From Candidatus Woesearchaeota archaeon (GTDB lineage: Archaea; Nanobdellota; Nanobdellia; Woesearchaeales; GW2011-AR9), in assembly GCA_018676855.1 (NCBI GenBank), contig JABHDY010000003.1, forward strand, positions 212,136 through 276,135: 64,000 bases of DNA, written 5' to 3'. The notes beneath the pieces are model-generated. The model saw only the letters and a program-made list of their open reading frames with translations, made no database searches and was not told the DNA's origin. The translations under genes and the position numbers were made by a program. This document shows positions 55,567-64,000 of the stretch, one piece after another (the first letter of the stretch is position 1; every line of letters begins with the position of its first letter).

Positions 55567-56513
55567 TGTAATAACTCTTTTAATCTTTCATAATTCTCAT
55601 TATACGCAACCCTGTAATAAGTTCCGTCCAAGCCCGTTTTATTATCACACGACTTAACATTAAAATGCGTTATTGGTTTGGTTGATTGTACCATGACAAA
55701 ATTAGCTTTCGTTGGAAAGACTTTGAGGTATGGAATCTGTTTTAGTAAATCAACCATTTTACGTGTTCCTTGTATGATACGTATTCGTGATTGTTCATAC
55801 TCTTCTTTATGATCTAACAGGAGGTCAATAAGAGCTTCCGTCACAGAATTAATGTTCCAAATAGGAATCTTTTTGACAAAATCGTTTATCAGATCTTCAT
55901 CTTCAGATGCAATATATCCTAACCTAATACCACAAATCCCATAATTTTTTCCTAAGCTTTTGATAAGTATGACGTTTGTTCCTTTTGGTAGTTCTGGAAT
56001 AGTTTCCGCGACAAAATCTATAAAACTAATATCAATTGCAAATTTAACATGTGGAAATTCGTTCACTAATTGTTGAATGTCATCTCTGTAAAGTCCAGTA
56101 GGATTATTAGGATTACAGAAACAAACAGTATCTACTTCATGCTGTTGTATTGCTTGTCTTATTTCATCTGTTGTTGCATTGTATGGTATAGGAACATGGT
56201 TTGATATTTCCCATTCGTTAAAATTAGGAACAGTTACTAACGCTTTTGTTGAATAGTTTTGTAATAGAATTCTAATAGCTTCACAACTACCGTTAACAGT
56301 TAGAAGTGGTATGGTAACATTTTCTAATCGTTTTACTTTTTCAGAGATAACTTTTTGGTTAGATGGATAGTATCTTATTAGATGAAGTAAATCATTTTTT
56401 AATTGGTTCATAATTTCGTCTGTTGGAAAGTACGGATTAATCATAAAATAGAAATTGTCTGAACTATCTTTCATTCTTGTTACGAGTTGTTTTTGCATAA
56501 GATTACCTACCAT
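55563..56513 (-). CDS. PLP-dependent aminotransferase/decarboxylase, CobD/HisC-like
   Basis: YYPSNQ, VCFCNPNNPTGLY, IKSLGKNYGICGIRLGYIAS (Schiff-base Lys), TYYRVAYN; ATGA overlap with the nucleotidyltransferase gene. Confidence 0.85.
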   Translation of the reverse strand: MVGNLMQKQLVTRMKDSSDNFYFMINPYFPTDEIMNQLKNDLLHLIRYYPSNQKVISEKVKRLENVTIPLLTVNGSCEAIRILLQNYSTKALVTVPNFNEWEISNHVPIPYNATTDEIRQAIQQHEVDTVCFCNPNNPTGLYRDDIQQLVNEFPHVKFAIDISFIDFVAETIPELPKGTNVILIKSLGKNYGICGIRLGYIASEDEDLINDFVKKIPIWNINSVTEALIDLLLDHKEEYEQSRIRIIQGTRKMVDLLKQIPYLKVFPTKANFVMVQSTKPITHFNVKSCDNKTGLDGTYYRVAYNENYERLKELLQ

Positions 56514-56613
56514 TGAATCATAATTGTTCGTATATAAAGGTTATTGACTTTGGTTCTATAGAAATATATATAAATCGATTAATCTTACTTAACTCATAAA
56601 TGAGGTGTTTATT

Positions 56614-57444
56614 ATGAAAAAAGTAATTATTTGTGGAGTTTTACTTGTTGCAGTTCTGTTTGTTATAGGTTGTGGAACAGGTAAGGCTATAGACTTTGGA
56701 GAAGATATGAAAGGACCATCTGAAGAAGATGTTATGGAAATGAAGAGTTATTTCCAATGTGGAAGTGTTTGTTCAGAGTTAGATAATAAAGAAATGTTTA
56801 TAGAATGTGTTGATGTTTGTGAAACTGAATTTGGTCATGATGATGAAATGGAAGGACCAAGAATGGAAGGACCAAGGGAAGAAGATACGTCAACAGATCC
56901 AAGTCAATTTTGTGATGAAAAAACACCATATTATGATGCTAAACTTAATGAATGTTACGGAGATCAAGAAACGTGCACAGATAGTGATGGTGGATTAATG
57001 AGAGAATTAAAAGGAGTTGTCAATGACGACCCAGCGTTAACTGATGAATGTGAAGGAACAACTGATGTAAGAGAATGGTACTGTGATGAGAATGGTTTGC
57101 CCCAAGATATGAGTCTTGCATGTGACAATGGTTGTGTAGATGGTGCGTGTTTAGTAGCAGCTCAATTAGAATGTAACTCTGTTTACCAAGATGAAGATCA
57201 ATTTTACATAGGAGAAACGTTATGGCAGTACAAAGGAGCAGATAACCGGTTTAAGACTGACGGAATGGTTAAGTTCAAAAATTGGAACACAGGAGAAACT
57301 TTAGATCAGAGATTTTGGAGTTATTCTGATTTCAGCAACTTTAGTATAGCTATTTCGCCAGGTGTTTTTCCTTTTGAGGCCTTTATGAACGCCTCACCAA
57401 CAGATGTAGATGATTGGGCGATCATGTATACAACTTGTAATTAA
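56614..57444 (+). CDS. Cys-rich secreted lipoprotein
   Basis: Lipobox VLFVIGCGTG; CTDSDGG...EWYCDENGLPQDMSLACDNGCVDGAC; start behind GAGGTG. Confidence 0.72.
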   Translation: MKKVIICGVLLVAVLFVIGCGTGKAIDFGEDMKGPSEEDVMEMKSYFQCGSVCSELDNKEMFIECVDVCETEFGHDDEMEGPRMEGPREEDTSTDPSQFCDEKTPYYDAKLNECYGDQETCTDSDGGLMRELKGVVNDDPALTDECEGTTDVREWYCDENGLPQDMSLACDNGCVDGACLVAAQLECNSVYQDEDQFYIGETLWQYKGADNRFKTDGMVKFKNWNTGETLDQRFWSYSDFSNFSIAISPGVFPFEAFMNASPTDVDDWAIMYTTCN

Positions 57445-57470
57445 TTTCTTTCTTTTCTTTTTTTCTTTTC
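57445..57470 (+). terminator. Pyrimidine-tract terminator
   Basis: TTTCTTTCTTTTCTTTTTTTCTTTTC directly after the stop codon. Confidence 0.5.
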
Positions 57471-57506
57471 ATAATCTTTAAATAGCACACATTTCTCAAA
57501 ACCAGC

Positions 57507-58295
57507 ATGGTTGAGTCTATCAAAGAATTACGCGTCATATGTCAGAAGAAAGCACAATTGTATAACAAGAAAGGAGAAAAGAATACGTCCGAACCAATAC
57601 AAGAATACATTTATGATAGGTTTCTAAGAGCAGTGTCAATATACATTACAAAAATAGTATTATACACACCCTTAACAAGTAACCAAGTGTCAGTCATATC
57701 AATGATCGTTGGATTGTTTGCTGGTTTCTTATTCAGTTTTGCTCATCCATTGTACTGGATAGCAGGTTTTGTAGGATTACAATTCTTTCATTTCTTAGAT
57801 GCAGTTGATGGTGAAGTTGCACGGTACAGAAAAGTTGCCAGTCCAATTGGCAAATATTTTGATTTGTTAGCACATGGTATTGTCATTGCAGCGTTTTATA
57901 CGGGGATGACGTTTGGAATATTTAAAGCCACACAACACAAACTAGTTTTCATAATAGGATTCGTTTGTTTAGCATCATTTTTGTTAACGTCATTATCCGT
58001 TGCACTCAGAAAGTTTTTATTTTATCAATATGCAATTGTTGAAAAGAAATATGATTTAATGAATAAATCGTCTAAAACTACGAACGTTCATTCTTTAAAG
58101 TATTTTGTACGAAGATTGTTTGGCTTTGACGGTTTTGCGTTCATTGTCCTATTCGTTACAATACTTGACATGATACTTACAAACACAATAAGTTTCAGAT
58201 ACCTATTCTTAATAATATCTGCTATAGCAGGACCTTTACTATTTATCAAAAGTATGTGGGACACAAGTAAGATGAAAAAACTATTTCTTTCGTAA
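57507..58295 (+). CDS. CDP-alcohol phosphatidyltransferase family protein
   Basis: DAVDGEVARYRKVASPIGKYFDLLAH matches D-x2-DG-x2-AR-x8-G-x3-D-x3-(D), with His at the last position; multiple TM helices. Confidence 0.88.
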   Translation: MVESIKELRVICQKKAQLYNKKGEKNTSEPIQEYIYDRFLRAVSIYITKIVLYTPLTSNQVSVISMIVGLFAGFLFSFAHPLYWIAGFVGLQFFHFLDAVDGEVARYRKVASPIGKYFDLLAHGIVIAAFYTGMTFGIFKATQHKLVFIIGFVCLASFLLTSLSVALRKFLFYQYAIVEKKYDLMNKSSKTTNVHSLKYFVRRLFGFDGFAFIVLFVTILDMILTNTISFRYLFLIISAIAGPLLFIKSMWDTSKMKKLFLS

Positions 58296-59042
58296 CAATC
58301 CCAGATAATAATATTTTGGTAAGAACACATCTAAAAAGCTAACAAGCCAATAGGGAAGTTTAAACTTAAGTAACATTGGCAGCCTCAACACATTTATCAA
58401 CTTTTTAGATTCAACAAGTGTAAAGTCTGGAAATATTGTTTTAATAATTCTATCGTCAAACGTTGGCAATTTACGTTTTTTCCGTACACTACCATACACT
58501 AACCTATTACAAAAATTGATAAATGGTGAATTATAAAAATCAAAAAATAGTACGTACCCGCCACGTTTAACCTTTGAAGAAATGTTCTGTGCAATTTGTA
58601 CAACATCATCATGCGGAATAGCATTAAACAAATAGTTGCATAACACAACATCAAAATGGTTATCTTTGAACGGCATGTCGTACACATCTCCCTGGACAAA
58701 CGTAATGCCAGGATTGTACTGCTTTGCAACGGTAATCGAATCCTGAATAAAGTCCATACCGTACACTTCTAAAGAAGATTTCTTTACATATGCTAAACAG
58801 TTAGTAAAAAAGCCGTGATGGCAGCCAACATCTAAAATGGCAGATTTTTGTAATTGAACCTTATGCTTATTTAACAATTGTATAAATTCCTGTGCTCTTC
58901 GATAATCCCACCATAAACCGTGATGATTACGTTGTGAGAATTTGTTTGATACTGTTTGATCAAAATTGTCAGCACCAGAATTGTATCCTGTAGGATCATG
59001 AATGTACCGTTCTTTTCTCTTCTGACGTACAGAAACCATCAT
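58281..59042 (-). CDS. SAM-dependent methyltransferase
   Basis: AILDVGCHHGFFTNCLAYVKKSSLEVYGMDF...FVQGDVYDMPFKDNHFDVVLCNYLFNAI. Confidence 0.88.
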   Translation of the reverse strand: MMVSVRQKRKERYIHDPTGYNSGADNFDQTVSNKFSQRNHHGLWWDYRRAQEFIQLLNKHKVQLQKSAILDVGCHHGFFTNCLAYVKKSSLEVYGMDFIQDSITVAKQYNPGITFVQGDVYDMPFKDNHFDVVLCNYLFNAIPHDDVVQIAQNISSKVKRGGYVLFFDFYNSPFINFCNRLVYGSVRKKRKLPTFDDRIIKTIFPDFTLVESKKLINVLRLPMLLKFKLPYWLVSFLDVFLPKYYYLGLLRKK

Positions 59043-60979
59043 GCGACCCTAAACAAAATAAAACCGTCAAATTGTTGAACAAGGACAAACCTAAACGGTA
59101 ATGCTGCTGCATCATTAATCCTTTCTGTGATAAGTCCGCTAACCATTTCATTGGTCCACGAATCATCGTCCCTATACGAATCAGCCTTAACGGACTTAAT
59201 ATCGCCGTATGTAAATGCTAAGTACTCGTATTCATGATCTTTTAAGAATTTGTATACTATGTTAATATCCTTTTCTACAATGCCCTGCCTGAACTCACGT
59301 TCATCTTCACACCAGACACATGCGTCCATATTAACGCCAAGGACAAACCTGTTTGCTCTTTCACCGTACATGAAAACTTTACTGTTTAACGGTAAATTAT
59401 CTTTCATCCATACTAAACCTGAAACTTCGCTAGGAATTAACCGTCCGCCTGGTGGCCAGCCAGGATTAGTATTATGAAAATATTTTGCATGGCCAGACGT
59501 TGCAAAGATTCCGCCAACGAGTAAAAGTAAAACGACTATCCAAAGAACTTTTTGTTTCTTAAACAAGTTAGCTACTGTTAACATACCAAAGCCGACAAGG
59601 ATAGAGAACGGAATGGCAAGGAGCATCCACATTCTAAACGCGCCAAAACCTATTGGAAGGTTAAATGTCATTGAATTGACAAACAAAAAAGTAAACAGGA
59701 ACCATACAAGAACAACCATTAACCAATAATTTTTTGCTTTGAAAACTTTTTTATATTTTGCAAAGATAAATACAAGAACGATAACTAATAAAATTGAGAC
59801 AACAATTCCCCATCCAATCGGTTGGTTAATCATGTTCGTTTTCTGTGCCGTAAAAAAATCTGCAAACGTGTAAACACGGGTTGCACTTCCACCGTCAGGA
59901 CTAAACGTTCGCATGAACGCTGAACCAAACTGTGACAGAACAGAGGCGCTACCTGACGCTGCACCTTCAATAGCTGTTCCTGGCCGTGCCTGCATACGTA
60001 TCATATCTTTATACTTAAATGCCCACCAAAATAATGATAAAATTATTCCGTAGAGTGCAGATAATGCAATATGTTTCTGAAATTTTTTGGTATATATCCA
60101 TTTGACAATAAAATAAATTGCTGCCATAATGCCCAACTTAATTGCTTGGTACGGATGTGTTAAAAGTATTGCACCTGTCGCAATTCCTGTAATGTACGTC
60201 CATTTGGTATCTTTCGAAATCATTTCATAACAATAAATGAGTATAAAGAACAGTCCAGGGATAAGACTATGTGACCAGACAAAATGGCTCAGATAAGCAG
60301 GAATCATAGATAAAATGAACGTTGACGCTAATGCCACGTACGAACTTTTTGTTAACACCTTTACCATAAAGAAGAAAAATAAGAAGCCGAGAGCAATGAC
60401 AAGCGCGTTAAAGAATTTTATTGTCCATTGTGCATCGGGACTTGTTTGATGAAGGACACCCATCATCATTGAATATGCTGGCGGGTACGGGTCAAGATAA
60501 TTTACTTGCCTAAAATAATCAACATCTAACGTTTTTTCCGTTGCAACATATTTCATCTCTCGGACATATACCCACGGATCGTCATCTTCCATATACGAAT
60601 ATGCTAAACTTCCCGATGCGTACGTGTACAAGTTAAATGCGAAAAGTAATAAGAGTATAACGTATATTATTTGTTTCTTATTAATTTTTGACGGAAGTTT
60701 GAAATCTGAAATTATATTTTTTCTCCTTTTGATTACTGTGTAGAGGACTGTTATGATTGACAGTATAAGAAATACCCACCAATACAATGGAACATGTAAC
60801 GTGTTAAGAATAACGCCAACAACGGTAAATGTACACATTCCAATACCAACATGCATAATGTTCTTTTCAAAATTGTCTCTCGTATCTTTTATCTTTAATA
60901 TATGAGATACTGAATACCCAAAACCCCACATATACACAAAAAACAGAATAATTGTTACAATGTTCATTAGTGAGCCCAT
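59039..60979 (-). CDS. GT-C-type multi-TM glycosyltransferase-like protein
   Basis: MEDDDPWVYVREMKYVATEK acidic loop, about 12 TM helices, soluble C-terminal domain; ATGA overlap with the methyltransferase. Confidence 0.65.
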   Translation of the reverse strand: MGSLMNIVTIILFFVYMWGFGYSVSHILKIKDTRDNFEKNIMHVGIGMCTFTVVGVILNTLHVPLYWWVFLILSIITVLYTVIKRRKNIISDFKLPSKINKKQIIYVILLLLFAFNLYTYASGSLAYSYMEDDDPWVYVREMKYVATEKTLDVDYFRQVNYLDPYPPAYSMMMGVLHQTSPDAQWTIKFFNALVIALGFLFFFFMVKVLTKSSYVALASTFILSMIPAYLSHFVWSHSLIPGLFFILIYCYEMISKDTKWTYITGIATGAILLTHPYQAIKLGIMAAIYFIVKWIYTKKFQKHIALSALYGIILSLFWWAFKYKDMIRMQARPGTAIEGAASGSASVLSQFGSAFMRTFSPDGGSATRVYTFADFFTAQKTNMINQPIGWGIVVSILLVIVLVFIFAKYKKVFKAKNYWLMVVLVWFLFTFLFVNSMTFNLPIGFGAFRMWMLLAIPFSILVGFGMLTVANLFKKQKVLWIVVLLLLVGGIFATSGHAKYFHNTNPGWPPGGRLIPSEVSGLVWMKDNLPLNSKVFMYGERANRFVLGVNMDACVWCEDEREFRQGIVEKDINIVYKFLKDHEYEYLAFTYGDIKSVKADSYRDDDSWTNEMVSGLITERINDAAALPFRFVLVQQFDGFILFRVA

Positions 60980-61020
60980 AATTACTAAAATTTATAAATA
61001 TTGTGATTGCTGAGTCATGT

Positions 61021-61731
61021 ATGGACGATATAAATTATGACCATATTGAAAAGATGGAAGCCCATAATTGGTGGTATAAGGGAAAGAGAGACATATTTGA
61101 CAATATATTGTCTAAAAAGAAAAAGAAATTTACTTCTGCACTTGATATTGGCTGTGGTGTTGGTTCCCATTTAGGTGTTCTTAAGAAACATGCAGAAAAT
61201 GTTGAGGGTATTGACTTTTCTGCAAAGGCAGTATCGTACTGTAAAGCAAAAGGATGGAACACTGTTTCTAAAGGCGATGTCTGTAACCTTTCTCGAAATA
61301 CGAAATATGACGTGGTCTTATGCTCAGAATTGTTGGAACATGTTGATGATGTAAAGGCTGTTACAGAAATTTCGTCAGTGATGACAAAAGGTGGAGTGTT
61401 TATCTTTTCCGTTCCTGCCCATTCATATTTATGGAACGATAATGATATATTGAGTCATCATAAAAGAAGGTATGAAAAGAAACGGTTACGGAAGTTGTTA
61501 GAAAAAGATTTTACCATTCGCCGATTAAGTTACTGGAATTCTGTACTGTTCCTACCAACATGGCTATTTTATAAATTTAAACGAAAAGGTACGATGACTA
61601 ACAATCTTAATTTGGTACCAAAAGGGTTAAATGGATTATTGTACAAAATATTAAAGTTTGAGAATATGTTATTTCATAAAATTATGATGCCACAGGGAAT
61701 AACTCTTATTGGAGTGTGTACAAAAAAATGA
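61021..61731 (+). CDS. SAM-dependent methyltransferase
   Basis: ALDIGCGVGSHLGVLKKHAENVEGIDFSAKAV; start moved to ATG 61021, about 26 nt after the TATA centre. Confidence 0.87.
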   Translation: MDDINYDHIEKMEAHNWWYKGKRDIFDNILSKKKKKFTSALDIGCGVGSHLGVLKKHAENVEGIDFSAKAVSYCKAKGWNTVSKGDVCNLSRNTKYDVVLCSELLEHVDDVKAVTEISSVMTKGGVFIFSVPAHSYLWNDNDILSHHKRRYEKKRLRKLLEKDFTIRRLSYWNSVLFLPTWLFYKFKRKGTMTNNLNLVPKGLNGLLYKILKFENMLFHKIMMPQGITLIGVCTKK

Positions 61732-62342
61732 ACTTTACGCAGAACGTTATGAAACTGATAATAAGGAATATTAAAGGGAAGGCAGTATTAGATATTGGCA
61801 GTGCCGGCCAGGGAAATGTTAATTCCGATACGTGGATATTTGGCACATTACAAAAGTATGCGTCGTCACTTAAAGGCATTGATATTGAACCGTGTAATGA
61901 TCCTAATGTTACGGTTGGAAGTGCAGAAACATTTTCTTTCCGTGAAAAGTTTGACGTGATAACACTATTTGACGTTATTGAACATGTAGATAATGTTGGT
62001 ATTGCGTTAGAGAACATGAAAAAACATTTGAATGACGGTGGGAAGGTTATTATGACAACACCGAACATGACAAGTATTGGTCCATTTCTTGACGTGTTGT
62101 TATTGCGTGGAATTAAAAGTAATAAGACCCATACACTTGGGTATAACGCAAAGATGTTACATTATATGTTACGGAAACACGGATTTAAAGATATTAAGAT
62201 TAAATTTGATAAGTATCCACTTGCGGGAAACCATACTGGTGTAAAGAAACTATTTTCTGTTTTGAGATGTGTGTGTACATATCCTATAACTAGTATTTGG
62301 AAAGAATTTTCTCCCACATTATATGTAAGTGCTAAAGTATAA
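61728..62342 (+). CDS. SAM-dependent methyltransferase
   Basis: AVLDIGSAGQGNVNSDTWIFGTLQ...DVITLFDVIEHVDNVGIALENMKKHLNDGGKVIMTTPN; ATGA overlap upstream. Confidence 0.82.
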   Translation: MNFTQNVMKLIIRNIKGKAVLDIGSAGQGNVNSDTWIFGTLQKYASSLKGIDIEPCNDPNVTVGSAETFSFREKFDVITLFDVIEHVDNVGIALENMKKHLNDGGKVIMTTPNMTSIGPFLDVLLLRGIKSNKTHTLGYNAKMLHYMLRKHGFKDIKIKFDKYPLAGNHTGVKKLFSVLRCVCTYPITSIWKEFSPTLYVSAKV

Positions 62343-64000
62343 CGTTATCTTGTTCAATAAACTGTTTGTACCACATATGAAAATTTATCAATGTCCACAT
62401 TTGCCTACTGTAAAATAACGGCGACTTTTTGTAATTTTTTGTTATGGTCTGTATGTACTGTTTGTTAAAGTATGGATTTTTCATGAGTTCTTCTGTAAGA
62501 GGTTGCAGTTCTTTCAACCAATGATCGATAGGAACAAAGAACCGTTGTTTCTTTTGCGTGTGCCGTTTATGTGGCAACCTATTTTTCATAGTATTTCTAA
62601 GAATGTACTTATCTTTCATTCCCTGCAACTTTTGTTTTTCTGGCAGTTTAGATGCAAACTCAACAACACGGTGGTCCAGGAAGGGTACTCTTGCTTCAAT
62701 TCCGTGCGCCATGGTATTCTTATCAACTTTCATTAACAAATTTTCTGTTAGCAACTCTTTATTTTCAAACAATAATTGTTGGTTTAATGTATGGTTCTTA
62801 TATGTTTGATGAATACGTTTTCCCACAGGATTTGTTTGAACTTCTTTCAATAAATCGTTCTTTGTTGCTTTTTGTTTTTCTTTATCCGTAAAGATTGAAA
62901 TCATGCTTAAGAGAGCTTCCGTATCATTATTGGTTGAGATGAATTCTATCATTCGTTTCTTACCTTCCTCTCCAAGAGATTCCATATACGAAAAGAATGG
63001 TTTATAGTATTTGGACGGAATTCTTTGTAGAATTTTTCCTACTGACTTTCTTAATGAGAGAGGTATCTTTTGTATGTACTTCTTATGTAACATCATAAAT
63101 TTTTCTTGTTCATACCCTGCAAACTGTTCGTCCGCACCCTCTCCCGTTAACACAACTGTAACACTCTTTTTGGCTTCCTTAGATAATAAATATGTTGGGA
63201 TAGATGTCGGATCTCCCATAGGTTCATCTTGATGATACACAATTTGTGGTAAATGTTTAATAGAATTCATACCAATATGAAGTTCTGTATGGTCAGTATT
63301 GAAATGGTTCGCCATAATTTTTGCTCGTGACAGTTCAGATTCAGCATTTTCAAACCCAACAGAAAAAGTTTTGATATTATTTGAGAAATGTGTCATGAGT
63401 GAAACTATTGCTGACGAATCAACACCGCCCGATAAATAGACGCCTAACGGCACGTCAGACATTAATCTTTTTCCGACAGAATCTTTCAGTAACGGATAAA
63501 GTTGATTATTATGTTTTGGAACGGGATTCATCACAATGTTCCAATATTTTTTAATAGTAATTTTGTTATTTTTTAGGGTTAACGTATGTCCAGGTTGTAA
63601 TTTAAATATGTTTTTGAACATTGTTTCTGGTAATGGATTGGTATAGAACGAAAGGTAATTGTTAAGTGCTTTTACATTAACAGTTCTTTTTACTTCGTCA
63701 GATACTAAGATAGCTTTAATCTCTGACGCAAAATAAAAGTTATTTTTTATTTTTGTATAGTATAATGGTTTAATTCCCATCCTGTCTCGTGCAAGGAATA
63801 AAGATTTAGTTTTTGTATTGTAAATGGCAAACGCAAAACAACCGTTAAATTTTGTTACGCATTTCTCACCGTACTCTTCATACGCATGAACAATAACTTC
63901 CGTATCAGTTTTAGATTTGAAACGGTGACCTTTCCGTTGTAATTCCGTTTTTAACTCTTTATAATTATATATTTCACCGTTAAAAATGAGTTGTAATGAA
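62332..64000 (-). CDS. asnB: Asparagine synthase (glutamine-hydrolysing), N-terminus beyond the right edge
   Basis: Frame is open to the window end: LQLIFNGEIYNYKELKTELQRKGHRFKSKTDTEVIVHAYEEYG...ARDRMGIKPLYY; synthase motif VYLSGGVDSSAIV. Confidence 0.95.
   Translation of the reverse strand, partial: SLQLIFNGEIYNYKELKTELQRKGHRFKSKTDTEVIVHAYEEYGEKCVTKFNGCFAFAIYNTKTKSLFLARDRMGIKPLYYTKIKNNFYFASEIKAILVSDEVKRTVNVKALNNYLSFYTNPLPETMFKNIFKLQPGHTLTLKNNKITIKKYWNIVMNPVPKHNNQLYPLLKDSVGKRLMSDVPLGVYLSGGVDSSAIVSLMTHFSNNIKTFSVGFENAESELSRAKIMANHFNTDHTELHIGMNSIKHLPQIVYHQDEPMGDPTSIPTYLLSKEAKKSVTVVLTGEGADEQFAGYEQEKFMMLHKKYIQKIPLSLRKSVGKILQRIPSKYYKPFFSYMESLGEEGKKRMIEFISTNNDTEALLSMISIFTDKEKQKATKNDLLKEVQTNPVGKRIHQTYKNHTLNQQLLFENKELLTENLLMKVDKNTMAHGIEARVPFLDHRVVEFASKLPEKQKLQGMKDKYILRNTMKNRLPHKRHTQKKQRFFVPIDHWLKELQPLTEELMKNPYFNKQYIQTITKNYKKSPLFYSRQMWTLINFHMWYKQFIEQDNVIL

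Noticed and set aside
1-64000. CRISPR array, rRNA, prophage, integrase or toxin-antitoxin locus
   Set aside because: No regularly spaced repeats, rRNA signatures, phage genes or recombinases seen on either strand.

Overview
AT-rich, gene-dense archaeal DNA, probably DPANN/Woesearchaeota-like judging by protein style, TATA boxes, intron-containing tRNAs and an AglB/STT3. Positions 1-11 kb are mostly ordinary: prepilin peptidase, coiled-coil proteins, a small histone-fold-like protein missed by the ORF track, two adjacent intron-bearing tRNAs (Met-CAT, Ser-TGA), exonuclease III, DUF483, and two secreted NlpC/P60-like proteins. From about 11 kb to the right edge the window is one large surface-glycan/lipid-modification island: AglB with a C-terminal parvulin domain, GT2/DUF2304/GT4 genes, three radical SAM enzymes, a DPPR-synthase-like UbiA, two AP-superfamily phosphodiesterases, APS-kinase-like and sulfotransferase-like genes, a nonulosonate (pseudaminate-like) cluster built from multidomain fusions, a flippase, methyltransferases and AsnB. 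The most notable candidate system is at 54.2-58.3 kb: a LicC-like nucleotidyltransferase fused to a SerK/ParB-like domain, overlapping a CobD/HisC-like PLP enzyme and near a CDP-alcohol phosphotransferase with a variant motif. It suggests an uncharacterised serine-to-CDP-aminoalcohol headgroup route. A 126-bp nested inverted repeat fills the gap between two convergent genes next to it. All functional calls are from reading the sequence; no searches were run.
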